Part shown: positions 1 through 6,317 of the stretch, piece after piece | Position numbering within the stretch: position 1 is the first letter of the stretch | How the letters are laid out: each line of letters starts with the position of its first letter | NCBI GenBank assembly: GCA_964407285.1 | Contig: CAYOVG010000269.1 | Span: 1-10,210, forward strand | Source of the DNA: CAYOVG01 sp964407285 | Lineage (GTDB): Bacteria > Desulfobacterota > Syntrophobacteria > Syntrophobacterales > Syntrophobacteraceae | DNA: 10,210 nt | Direction of reading: 5' to 3' | Program-made: the position numbers and the translations under genes | The notes under the pieces: model-generated | Seen by the model: only the letters and a program-made list of their open reading frames with translations | Databases searched by the model: none | What the model was told of the DNA's origin: nothing

Positions 1-143
1 CTTCCAGTGTTCATTCCGAACCGGCGGGCAGATGAGATACGGTAGTACTCCAGTAGCGAGGTGATCTTTCCGTTTATCATCCGAAAAGGGGAGATATCCA
101 GATCTGTTCAATTGCTTGTTATGTATAGGAGAATAGAACGAAT
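1..143. other. Upstream edge of the cassette-like region, no gene
   Basis: I see no gene here. An AGGAGA Shine-Dalgarno sequence at 127-132 serves the SIR2 gene at 144. A GTTATGT at 118-124 lies 19 bases before that start codon and could be the right-hand core of a preceding attC site. AACCGG at 19-24 resembles the left arm of the attC-like sites further on, but I could not find a matching right arm, so this is only suggestive. Confidence 0.3.
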
Positions 144-1697
144 ATGCAAGTTGAAAAACTTCTATGCCAAAAGCTGAAGGAAAACAGGCATGGGCCTTTT
201 CTTTTCCTGGGCTCTGGCTTTAGTCGGCGCTATATTGGGTTACCGAACTGGGAGGAATTGCTCAGTCAATTCTGCAAGGGCATCAAGGAATTTCAATATT
301 ACCTCTCCTCTTCTAACTCTGACCTTCCTCTGACGGCTAGCAAAATGGCAGAAGACTATAAAGACTATTGGTGGACTTCTGAGGCAACAACAGAAGAACG
401 GTCAAAATTTAAGGCTACTGCTAGATATGTATCGTCTCCGCTGAAAATTTCTATTGCCGATTATGTTAAGACAATATCTTCTCGCAAATTCACTGAAGAC
501 ACCTTTTTCCTTCAAGAACTATTAGAGCTGAAGAAATCGAACGTTGATGGTATAATAACAACCAACTGGGATCTTGTCTCAGAATCTCTTTTTCCAGACT
601 ACAAGGTATTTATCGGTCAAGAAGAACTTCTGGTTTCTACCCCTCAAAACATCGGAGAAATATACAAAATCCACGGATGCTGCACAAAGCCTAATACGCT
701 TGTTCTTACACAAGATGATTATAGACGTTTTGAAGAAAGTAATGCCTATCTAGCGGCTAAGCTAGTGACCATTTTTGTAGAAAACCCTGTCATTTTCATG
801 GGTTATTCTTTGAATGATCCCAATATTAGGAACCTGTTGTCATCTGTTGTTAGGGGCATTGGAACTAAGAATATTAATAAAATTACAAAGAACCTCATTT
901 TTGTTCAGCGAATAAGAGCTGAAAGACCATATGGAGTAAGAGAAACCATTTACGCTTTAGGTGATACCCAAGTACCAGTAACTTTGCTTGTTACTGATGA
1001 TTTCTCAGAAATATATAGAGCCCTTCAATCTATTGAGCATAAGATTCCTGCCAGAATATTGCGTTATTGCAAAGAACAAATATATGAGTTGGTAAGAAAG
1101 ACAGAGCCTTCGGAGAAACTATGTGTGGTAGATTTTGATGAGCTTGATGATAGCTCTAATATTGAATTTGTTGTTGGTGTTGGGATATTAGATCGTCTAC
1201 CCAACAAAGGATACGAACCAATAACTCTGGAAGACATCTTTAAAGACATTATATATAATGAAGGACGCTTTAATTCCAAAGCTCTACTATCATCAATAGT
1301 TCCAAACTACTTCAAGCAAACTAAATATGTTCCAGTCTTTAAGTACCTAAAGGAAATAGGCGTATCATCACGATACGCATACAATAAACTTTCAATAGCT
1401 CTTCGTTGTGTTGACGAGTTCAATGTTAGTGATTTTAGAAACAAACAATATTCAAGATTGTTTGTGCGCGAATGCAAAGATATGAATGTATATGACATCA
1501 TATCAAATTATGATAGTGACAAGGCAGCTTTCCTTCTCCCATTCATTCCATGGAAAACACTTGATTGTGATGCCTTGAAATACTTCATAATACAAAATAT
1601 TCAGAAGATCAATGGCAAGACATCTCGCTACTCTACTTATTATCGTAAATTGATATGCATATATGATATTATAGTGAATGGATGGTTGGAATCATAA
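144..1697 (+). CDS. SIR2-like domain protein, probable NAD-consuming defence effector
   Basis: The 517-residue protein has an N-terminal SIR2-like domain (about residues 17-300). Visible motifs are GSGFSR at 23-28 (nucleotide-binding loop), PNWEELL at 34-40, TTNWD at 139-143, KIHG at 175-178 and GYSLNDPN at 220-227. N141 and H177 sit where SIR2-family NADases such as ThsA and DSR2 have their catalytic Asn and His. Known relatives of this branch degrade NAD+ on phage infection and cause abortive infection. The C-terminal part (about 300-517) is not recognised; it is rich in Tyr, Lys and Ile with likely helices and could sense a trigger or mediate oligomerisation. It is shorter than DSR-type proteins, and I see no HerA partner. 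The start has AGGAGA 11 bases upstream. The gene is AT-rich compared with the metabolic genes, and its TAA stop lies inside the attC-like site at 1692-1753, as is usual for integron cassettes. The domain call is secure; the defence role is inferred. Confidence 0.85.
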   Translation: MQVEKLLCQKLKENRHGPFLFLGSGFSRRYIGLPNWEELLSQFCKGIKEFQYYLSSSNSDLPLTASKMAEDYKDYWWTSEATTEERSKFKATARYVSSPLKISIADYVKTISSRKFTEDTFFLQELLELKKSNVDGIITTNWDLVSESLFPDYKVFIGQEELLVSTPQNIGEIYKIHGCCTKPNTLVLTQDDYRRFEESNAYLAAKLVTIFVENPVIFMGYSLNDPNIRNLLSSVVRGIGTKNINKITKNLIFVQRIRAERPYGVRETIYALGDTQVPVTLLVTDDFSEIYRALQSIEHKIPARILRYCKEQIYELVRKTEPSEKLCVVDFDELDDSSNIEFVVGVGILDRLPNKGYEPITLEDIFKDIIYNEGRFNSKALLSSIVPNYFKQTKYVPVFKYLKEIGVSSRYAYNKLSIALRCVDEFNVSDFRNKQYSRLFVRECKDMNVYDIISNYDSDKAAFLLPFIPWKTLDCDALKYFIIQNIQKINGKTSRYSTYYRKLICIYDIIVNGWLES

Positions 1698-1753
1698 CAT
1701 TTTCATCAACCGGACGCCGATAAAGCGTGCCGCCGGTTATGACCGTGTTAGAA
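1692..1753 (+). other. attC-like integron recombination site
   Basis: A 62-bp imperfect palindrome. TCAT (1703-1706) and AACCGG (1708-1713) pair with CCGGTT (1733-1738) and ATGA (1739-1742), leaving C1707 as an unpaired extrahelical base. ACGC (1714-1717) can pair with GCGT (1725-1728) around a 7-base loop. The outer boxes are TCATAAC (1692-1698) and GTTAGAA (1747-1753). The layout (TAAC, then TTCAT, CAA, CCG, ACGCCG and, on the right, GTTAGA) closely follows the aadA-type attC. The SIR2 stop codon lies in the left box. The right box departs from GTTRRRY at its last base and the outer boxes pair only partly, so integrase activity is unproven. Confidence 0.6.
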
Positions 1754-1781
1754 CATTCAAACATCGAGGAGGGAATTAGGC

Positions 1782-1970
1782 ATGCGATACCAGAGAATTC
1801 TTCTTCTGATAATTGCGAGTCTATCAGCCCATTCTCATGCTTTCGCTAAAGAGAGTGTCTATCAATTTCAAATCGTGAATAGCAGAAGATGGTGTACAGA
1901 TTCCCGTAGCCCTGAATACATAAACTCACTACCGGACGCGTTTTCAGTAAAGGCCCGGCTATCAAGGTAA
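1782..1970 (+). CDS. Small secreted protein, possibly truncated
   Basis: A 62-residue ORF with a convincing signal peptide: MRYQR, a hydrophobic stretch at residues 6-16, and an A-F-A cleavage site at 20-22. The mature part would be only about 40 residues and is not recognised. A strong Shine-Dalgarno sequence, GAGGAGGG (1766-1773), sits 8 bases before the ATG. The start lies 28 bases after the attC-like site, as expected for the first gene of a cassette. Beyond the TAA at 1968, the same frame stays open to a TAG at 2046-2048 and includes the protein-like stretch IEAKTVDFAGFTFRAHE. The gene may therefore be broken by a nonsense mutation or small frameshifts. It may instead be a genuine short periplasmic or secreted peptide. 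Nothing visible indicates a function. Bases 1971-2139 hold no other credible gene. Confidence 0.5.
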   Translation: MRYQRILLLIIASLSAHSHAFAKESVYQFQIVNSRRWCTDSRSPEYINSLPDAFSVKARLSR

Positions 1971-2139
1971 AAGCGGAATCCGACCTGCTCACTCATTGAG
2001 GCGAAAACCGTTGACTTTGCTGGATTTACGTTCCGTGCCCACGAATAGTGTCCGATAGTGAATACATAAAGGCAATTTCGAGCTTTAGAAACGGTCCGAC
2101 CACCGCAGGAATCTTAAATCAAAGGAGTACATTGGGGTC

Positions 2140-2523
2140 GTGATGGTTACTGGTGTTATATCACAGAAGATTTGGTACAAGGTTTACAAGAAGGATGGGT
2201 GGACCGGCAGTGCCACCTACTATGTGAAAGTCGACGGTAGTGACTACTCGAGCTCCGAGGACTATGAGGAGGTTGTCAAATACGGTTTGATTCTTAGGCC
2301 GATTAGTGGGTTTGGATACAGTCTTCCAAAGGTAATTGTGAACCCCCACCAGATTAATGATATTGGAGAAAAGGCCATGTTGAACGCGGACGTAACGAAC
2401 AACTTAAACCAAAGCACTCAATCACTTGTTGTGGGAATGCGTCCCTCGTGGCGTCCGGGGTCGGACCAAGTCAAGCCTCCCAGACTTCGGGAGTCAGATC
2501 AAGTCATGTGTCCGGTATTTTAG
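2140..2523 (+). CDS. Hypothetical protein, weakly supported
   Basis: A 127-residue ORF starting at GTG (or the ATG at 2143), with AAGGAG (2122-2127) about 12 bases upstream. Residues 1 to about 95 look protein-like, with alternating aromatic and charged residues such as KIWYKVYKKDGW and YYVKVDGSDY, suggesting beta structure; I do not recognise a family. Residues after about 105 are encoded by a short repeat block (2457-2515) and look like accidental read-through. The frame differs from that of the secreted ORF at 1782. The two may be pieces of one decayed secreted protein in the same cassette, or this may be a separate small gene. I am unsure that it is expressed. Confidence 0.35.
   Translation: MMVTGVISQKIWYKVYKKDGWTGSATYYVKVDGSDYSSSEDYEEVVKYGLILRPISGFGYSLPKVIVNPHQINDIGEKAMLNADVTNNLNQSTQSLVVGMRPSWRPGSDQVKPPRLRESDQVMCPVF
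2457..2515 (+). repeat. Degenerate direct repeat with small hairpin
   Basis: GTCGGACCAAGTCA (2460-2473) is repeated with two changes as GTCAGATCAAGTCA (2493-2506), 33 bases apart. Between them, CTCCC (2477-2481) can pair with GGGAG (2489-2493). GCGTCCGG just before and GTGTCCGG just after form a further imperfect pair. This resembles a dispersed intergenic repeat more than coding sequence, although it lies at the 3' end of the weak ORF at 2140. Bases 2524-2693 after it show no gene. Confidence 0.45.
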
Positions 2524-2693
2524 AAAAAGTCAACAAGAAGCGGGCGTTTCTTGGTCCCAAGGCTCACCGCGAATATTGGGGTTGCTGGTTAGCTTAGGAA
2601 AAGGCTAGAAGTTAGATCCCATTTTGGTCTTAGACATGCGTTTTCGGGGTTGAAGCCGCAGCTTGAACGCCCAAAACCGTAAATATGGAGCAG

Positions 2694-2802
2694 AGCTAAG
2701 ACGTCGCTCAACCGGACCACGCACCCGCAGGACGGACACAAGAAGTCGGTGAAAATGAAATTTGGTGTTACTTCCGCACGGCCGGTTAGCTGGGTGTTGA
2801 GT
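2694..2802 (+). other. Second attC-like integron site
   Basis: GCT (2706-2708) and AACCGG (2710-2715) pair with CCGGTT (2782-2787) and AGC (2788-2790), leaving C2709 unpaired, exactly as C1707 is in the first site. GTTGAGT (2796-2802) fits the GTTRRRY right-hand core and begins 14 bases after the start of CCGG, the same spacing as in the first site. The left outer box, AGCTAAG (2694-2700), fits the RYYYAAC core poorly. The 66-base apical region is long but within the length range of large attC sites. The ATPase gene begins 36 bases after the core. Confidence 0.5.
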
Positions 2803-2837
2803 TGCAATACTCATGGGTGTAAAAGGGAGGCCCTTGG

Positions 2838-4331
2838 ATGATGGACATTTTGGAACGAATAGACTTTGGAAATGAAGCCGCAGACGACATTGAGCCAGAG
2901 GAATTGACTTCCTACTTCATTGAACAAAAATCTTTCGCCAGATTTCTAGACAGCAAGAATAAAATCCTTATTGCAACTGCTAAAAAGGGGGTAGGTAAGT
3001 CGGCACTGTTGCAATGGACTGCGTACAACGCTTCCAAGAACGACGAGGATGCCCTCGTAATTAAGGCAAGAGGTGCAGACTTGGTTCGTTCAAAGTTCAG
3101 GTTAACACACAAACTTGATACGCCCAATGATTACATTCGCGATTGGATGGTCAGGATATGCTCTCTGGTTAACCGAGAAATAGCTGAAAGACTGAATATT
3201 GCTTTAACAGACGACCAGATTACAATGGTGGAATGTGCAGAATTAGAAGGATATCGGTCTCGTAATCTAGTGGGTTGTTTGCTAGATAGATTCAAGAAGA
3301 TATTTCATGATTACAATCCAGAGAAGCAGACAATTAAGGATGAGTTTGAGATCCTTAAGAGAGTTAAAGATAGAAGGCTTTGGATCTTAATAGACGATCT
3401 TGATGCAACTTTTCAGATGACATCTTCTGAGTCACTAGAATTAAGCACTTTTTTCTCAGCTTGCCGCTATCTCGTTCAGGACCTAAAAGATATTAATTTT
3501 AGAGTAACAATGAGGACTGATGTCTGGTCTGTAATAAGGCGTTTTGATGAATCGTTGGACAAGATGGAGCAATATGTAAATAATATCCTATGGTATCTGT
3601 CGGACTTTAGAAGTCTACTTTCGAAAAGGATATTTTCACAGTTAAATCTATTGAATTTCCATATGCCTCCTGACAGCAGATTTATAAATAATGAAGAAAA
3701 AGACGAATATATAATAAAGCAGGTATTTGTACCTAAAATGGATTGGGCCGATAAAGAAATACATACTTATAAAGTATTATACACATTGTCATATGAAAGG
3801 CCAAGATGGGCTATTCAATTATGTAAGCTAGCTCAAGAGCGTGCGCTAAGGTTGAATGACTCACAAATAAGCAGGCTGCACATAAATGATATTTGGGGCG
3901 AATATGGTAAGAAACGGATTGCAGATCTTGTGGCAGAACATAAACACCAATGTAATCAAATAGAAGAACTTCTTAATTCCTTTAGGGGCTGCAATAGATT
4001 AATGACAAGAGATGAGCTTTTTAGATGGATTAATAACAGAGTATCTAATCACATTGAAGCTAAGATTGAAGGAGAGGCTACAAGAAGCCCGCGTGAGATT
4101 GCCCGATTCCTATATAGACTGGGCTTCATACTGGCGAGAAGCGAGAGTGAAGACGGATATCAGCATTACTCCTTTGATCAAATGCCTGATTTTTTGAGTT
4201 CAAGAACAGATGATGATTTCGGAGTTAAATGGGAAATACATCCTTGTTACCGGGAAGCGCTGGATATTAAGAAATTGGACAAATCACATAGGGCTAGGTT
4301 TGAGCGTCTACGCAAAGAACAGAGCCATTAA
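2838..4331 (+). CDS. P-loop ATPase, Sll1717/KAP/STAND-like, probable defence protein
   Basis: The 497-residue protein has a single NTPase domain. Walker A is AKKGVGKS (residues 48-55), matching [AG]xxxxGK[ST]. Walker B is WILIDDLDATF (182-192), with acidic D186, D187 and D189. A sensor-like strand, FRVTMRTDVW (221-230), follows. The N-terminal FIEQKSFARFL and the C-terminal part (about 390-490, winged-helix-like, ending near WEIHPCYREAL) match the general plan of the P-loop ATPases annotated as the Sll1717 family. Such proteins often occur in defence islands, and their trigger is generally unknown. No nuclease or protease domain is visible, so it may be a sensor or switch needing an effector. 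GGGAGG (2825-2830) lies 7 bases before the first of two tandem ATGs, supporting the first. The gene is AT-rich like the SIR2 gene. Family placement is from memory of motifs; the ATPase fold is secure. Confidence 0.75.
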   Translation: MMDILERIDFGNEAADDIEPEELTSYFIEQKSFARFLDSKNKILIATAKKGVGKSALLQWTAYNASKNDEDALVIKARGADLVRSKFRLTHKLDTPNDYIRDWMVRICSLVNREIAERLNIALTDDQITMVECAELEGYRSRNLVGCLLDRFKKIFHDYNPEKQTIKDEFEILKRVKDRRLWILIDDLDATFQMTSSESLELSTFFSACRYLVQDLKDINFRVTMRTDVWSVIRRFDESLDKMEQYVNNILWYLSDFRSLLSKRIFSQLNLLNFHMPPDSRFINNEEKDEYIIKQVFVPKMDWADKEIHTYKVLYTLSYERPRWAIQLCKLAQERALRLNDSQISRLHINDIWGEYGKKRIADLVAEHKHQCNQIEELLNSFRGCNRLMTRDELFRWINNRVSNHIEAKIEGEATRSPREIARFLYRLGFILARSESEDGYQHYSFDQMPDFLSSRTDDDFGVKWEIHPCYREALDIKKLDKSHRARFERLRKEQSH

Positions 4332-4339
4332 AGACTTTT

Positions 4340-4454
4340 CTATAACCCAACAGACCCCTGCATGCGGACACGCAAGCACGCCGGGCTTATTTTTCTGTAT
4401 TTCCTGTAGTCCCTTAGCGGCGTGGTTGTGTGCCGGTGATGGCTGGGATTAGGA
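4340..4454 (+). other. Possible third, degenerate attC-like site
   Basis: CTATAAC (4340-4346), 9 bases after the ATPase stop, resembles the left outer box of the first site. CCGGTGATGGCTGGG (4433-4447) resembles the right arm and spacer of the second site and is followed by ATTAGGA rather than GTTRRRY. Pairing between the arms is poor. A separate 7-bp inverted repeat, CACGCCG (4377-4383) with CGGCGTG (4418-4424), lies inside. A Shine-Dalgarno sequence and start codon follow directly, as in the other units. Treat as tentative. Confidence 0.25.
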
Positions 4455-4473
4455 GCCAGAAAAGGAGAGACCC

Positions 4474-4659
4474 ATGGAGTACGAAGAAAAGACCAAGAAC
4501 GAAGCGGAGGCGGCAGGTTCAGCAGACCGTTTTATAAGCCTTGCATCTACCACTACCGATGGTTTTGTCGGGGCGCGGGTGGGACTCGGGGCAATGAGGA
4601 ACTTCTCTAGGAGGCTGTCCGATAATGTCATTTTCTATAGTTTTTACCATCGTAAGTAG
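4474..4659 (+). CDS. Small unknown gene interrupted by a MITE-like insertion
   Basis: The ATG at 4474 has a good Shine-Dalgarno sequence, AAGGAGAG (4462-4469), 4 bases upstream. The first 44 codons appear native: an acidic start (MEYEEKTKNEAEAAGSAD) followed by a Thr/Gly-rich part. From codon 45 on, the reading frame runs into the inserted element at 4607-4713, so the last 17 residues come from the insertion. No coding continuation is evident after the element. The original protein is not recognised. It may be the first gene of a fourth cassette, now inactivated. Confidence 0.4.
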   Translation: MEYEEKTKNEAEAAGSADRFISLASTTTDGFVGARVGLGAMRNFSRRLSDNVIFYSFYHRK

Positions 4660-4713
4660 TTGAATTTTCGATGGCCAAATTGCCAAAAACCGAGTTCTCG
4701 GACAGCCTCCTAG
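4607..4713. mobile_element. MITE-like element with CTAG target duplication
   Basis: Terminal inverted repeats GAGGCTGTCCGATAA (4611-4625) and TTCTCGGACAGCCTC (4695-4709) differ at one base. Both ends are flanked by CTAG (4607-4610 and 4710-4713), giving a 99-bp element with a 4-bp target duplication. An internal hairpin pairs CCATCG (4647-4652) with CGATGG (4669-4674). No transposase is encoded, so it would have been moved in trans. The CTAG target fits the YTAR preference known for the IS5 group, but family assignment is inference. CTAG is itself palindromic, so the repeats could equally be read as 19 bp with no duplication. Confidence 0.7.
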
Positions 4714-4724
4714 TCTAGGCATGT

Positions 4725-4755
4725 CAGGCATGGGGTCGTTGCAGGCATGGGGTCG
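4725..4755 (+). repeat. Two 14-bp direct repeats
   Basis: CAGGCATGGGGTCG occurs at 4725-4738 and again at 4742-4755, separated by 3 bases. The G-rich core followed by GGCCACGG is the kind of short repeat found near REP-associated transposases, and a remnant of one begins 270 bases downstream. A link between them is an inference. Confidence 0.6.
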
Positions 4756-4783
4756 GGCCACGGTAAGTCCAAGGCACTTCAGA

Positions 4784-4811
4784 AAAAGACCTCACGAAGT
4801 GGGCTCTTTTC
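4784..4811. terminator. Rho-independent terminator-like hairpin
   Basis: AAAAGACCTCAC (4784-4795) pairs with GTGGGCTCTTTT (4799-4810) around a 3-base GAA loop, with one mismatch and one wobble pair. The A-run on the left and T-run on the right would allow termination on either strand. It would end transcription coming from the cassette-like region. Confidence 0.6.
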
Positions 4812-4845
4812 AAGCTTAAAGCCCTGTTTTGGGCATGGAAGTTGA

Positions 4846-5004
4846 CCCTTTAAGGCTGATTGACTGACAAAACTCCGCAATGCGGCGATATTCCTGCGTT
4901 TGCCAGTCATGGTAAATTCTCCTGCAAACCCGGAATGATCAACGGTTTGCGATATAGTGGAGCTACTTCATTTCGAGTTTTGTCAGTCAACCAGCCCTTT
5001 AAGG
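4846..5004. repeat. Inverted repeat pair upstream of the transposase remnant
   Basis: TTGACTGACAAAACTC (4860-4875) is exactly inverted as GAGTTTTGTCAGTCAA (4975-4990). CCCTTTAAGG lies just outside each arm, at 4846-4855 and 4995-5004, in the same orientation. The right arm ends 31 bases before the transposase start. The enclosed 99 bases hold no gene. It could be a REP/BIME-type unit mobilised by the adjacent transposase family, or the ends of a small non-autonomous element. Confidence 0.6.
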
Positions 5005-5021
5005 AGAGAAGGCAAGGGAGC

Positions 5022-5327
5022 ATGGCCGGAGCCAAACGCCACTACTTGTCGGGATATGCCTGGCATATAACCCACCGGCGCCACCAGAGGGAGTTTCCGC
5101 TCAGGTTTTCAAGGGACCGCTGGCGTTGGCTCTACCGCCTCTTTGAGGCAAGGAAGCGCTACAGCCTGTGCAGCCTGAACTACATGGTCACCTCCAATCA
5201 CATCCATCTACTGGTATTCGACTGTGGGGAACGCGAGGTGATCCCCAGATCCATGCAGTTTGCGGCAGGTGTCAGCGGCGAGATGAAAATGCACCAAAAC
5301 CGGCGACTTGAAAATGCCGATTGGTGA
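5022..5327 (+). pseudogene. Truncated REP-associated tyrosine transposase (IS200-like)
   Basis: The N-terminal 85 or so residues match the RAYT/Y1 transposase family: MAGAKRHY, WHITHR (14-19), and the HUH metal-binding motif in SNHIHLLV (H60 and H62). The family continues for another 60-150 residues through a conserved FWEDRYHATAV-type segment and a helix with the catalytic tyrosine. Here the similarity fades after VIPRSMQFAAG and a stop follows at residue 102, so the nucleophile is missing and the protein should be inactive. The start is the ATG at 5022, preceded by AAGGAGAG and a long purine tract; reading upstream in frame would run through the inverted repeat. RAYTs act on REP hairpins, which agrees with the repeats just upstream. 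Confidence 0.8.
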
Positions 5328-5763
5328 TCTGGGCATCCGTACACTCTCCAATTGTGAGCATTCAAATCTGTATGTTGACATGCATGAATGCCTTGATTAG
5401 AACGATTCCGTAGGCGATTCTTCCGGACTAAAGGAACGAAATCCTGAACGGCGCATGGTCCGGGTCGGCCCGTGGAGGAGCACCGCCGTTCCCGATGGGC
5501 GCCGCCGGGACGAAGATTACCGTCAATCTCACGGAAGTCTCACGCCTGGACCGGAGAGACGGCGGAGAGATGGAAGGGATGGAACCATGACCGGGAAGAA
5601 AGTGTCCTGTATGGAGAAGGAAGTTTCCCGTATGGAACGGTTCAAGGCGGAATGCATGAATCCGAAGTGCTCCGGACATCCCGTCCCCGTAGCCGGGGAA
5701 GCAACCACCAAAATTGGCCGTGTTGAAATTAGTCTATATGTGCGGAACTTTCAGAGATTTTGG

Positions 5764-5777
5764 GGCCTCCGGAGGCC
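5764..5777. repeat. Perfect 14-bp palindrome
   Basis: GGCCTCCGGAGGCC is fully self-complementary. It is flanked by TTTT on the left and GAAAA on the right, so it could form a longer imperfect hairpin. No T-run directly follows on either strand, which argues against a standard terminator. Confidence 0.5.
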
Positions 5778-6028
5778 GAAAACCAGGGTTCGGCGACTCA
5801 TTAGCGTGCCACGAACAGCCCACGAAGGTATCGTAAACGTGTCATACAATCCGCATGAATGCCGGGTTTGCGGGCTTGGAAACAAAAATTTCAACATGCC
5901 GTTCAACGACACTGTATCAAAAGGAATCAAAGTAAACCCAACCAAAAAGAAGTTGTCTCCAACACATTGCCGACCGGGGCCGGCAGCGCGTCCGCAAATT
6001 CATGAACGAATCAGTCTTCACGTCTCCG

Positions 6029-6150
6029 CCGGTCTATTTCCTTCAGTCAAAACCACCGGTCAATTCCTTCAGTCAACTACCGGTCAAGTCCTTTCCTTCA
6101 ATCAACCGCCGGTCAAGTCCTTCAATCAAATACCGGTCTGTTCCATTGAA
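6029..6150 (+). repeat. 24-bp degenerate tandem repeat, about five units
   Basis: Units begin at 6029, 6056, 6080, 6109 and 6133, each starting CCGGTC and containing a TTCCTTCAGTCAA or TCCTTCAATCAA core. Unit lengths are 27, 24, 29, 24 and a partial 18; the 29-base unit carries a 5-base insertion. There are no spacers of CRISPR type. It is not inside a recognised gene. Confidence 0.75.
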
Positions 6151-6256
6151 CATATATACATATCCGCGGTCGGACGCCCTCCGTCCTTGACTCGCGCCGC
6201 TTGCCTCATTACTACAAGTACATCGTCACCGTGAACTGATCGAGGGTCGAGGGAAT

Positions 6257-6300
6257 CATACCTTGCCTTCATACCTTTGCACCTTCGTACCTACATACCC
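6257..6300 (+). repeat. 8-bp tandem repeat just before the lyase gene
   Basis: CATACCTT (6257-6264), a 5-base partial GCCTT, CATACCTT (6270-6277), TGCACCTT, CGTACCTA and CATACCC form a degenerate octamer array ending 4 bases before the ribosome binding site. It lies in the leader or promoter region of the lyase gene. Confidence 0.7.
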
Positions 6301-6304
6301 GTGC

Positions 6305-6310
6305 GGGAGG
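6305..6310 (+). promoter_or_regulatory. Ribosome binding site fixing the GTG start of the lyase
   Basis: GGGAGG lies 7 bases before the GTG at 6318. The family's usual N-terminus (a short leader before the VGPRDGLQ motif) also fits this start. Confidence 0.75.
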
Positions 6311-6317
6311 CGCTCAC

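Larger units (their letters stand above)
5328..6256. other. Long stretch without a credible gene
   Basis: About 0.93 kb between the transposase remnant and the repeats before the lyase gene. Open frames here (such as 5455-6234 +) lack family resemblance, run through repeats, and have Arg/Pro/Ser-rich composition typical of chance frames in GC-rich DNA. Visible structures are a 7-bp inverted repeat GCATTCA (5358-5364) with TGAATGC (5385-5391), a TCCCCG/CGGGGA hairpin (5684-5699), a perfect 14-bp palindrome at 5764-5777, a 10-bp inverted repeat TGTTGAAATT (5721-5730) with AATTTCAACA (5887-5896), and the 24-bp tandem repeat at 6029-6150. Confidence 0.6.

Noticed and set aside
4860..5021. Upstream ATG extending the transposase remnant by 54 codons
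   Set aside because: This would translate through the inverted repeat. The family begins at the MAGAKRHY-type sequence, and the ATG at 5022 has a purine-rich ribosome binding site.
5684..5699. TCCCCG/CGGGGA hairpin as a terminator
   Set aside because: Only six pairs, no following T-run, and no gene ends nearby.
5721..5896. 10-bp inverted repeat TGTTGAAATT as ends of a small mobile element
   Set aside because: The match does not extend in either direction, there is no target duplication, and a repeat of this length over 150 bases can arise by chance.
6029..6150. Possible CRISPR array
   Set aside because: The repeats are degenerate and adjoin each other with no unique spacers of 25-40 bases, and no cas gene is present.
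5455..6234. 259-codon + strand open frame after the transposase remnant
   Set aside because: No recognisable domain, composition changes along its length, and its 3' part is the 24-bp tandem repeat.
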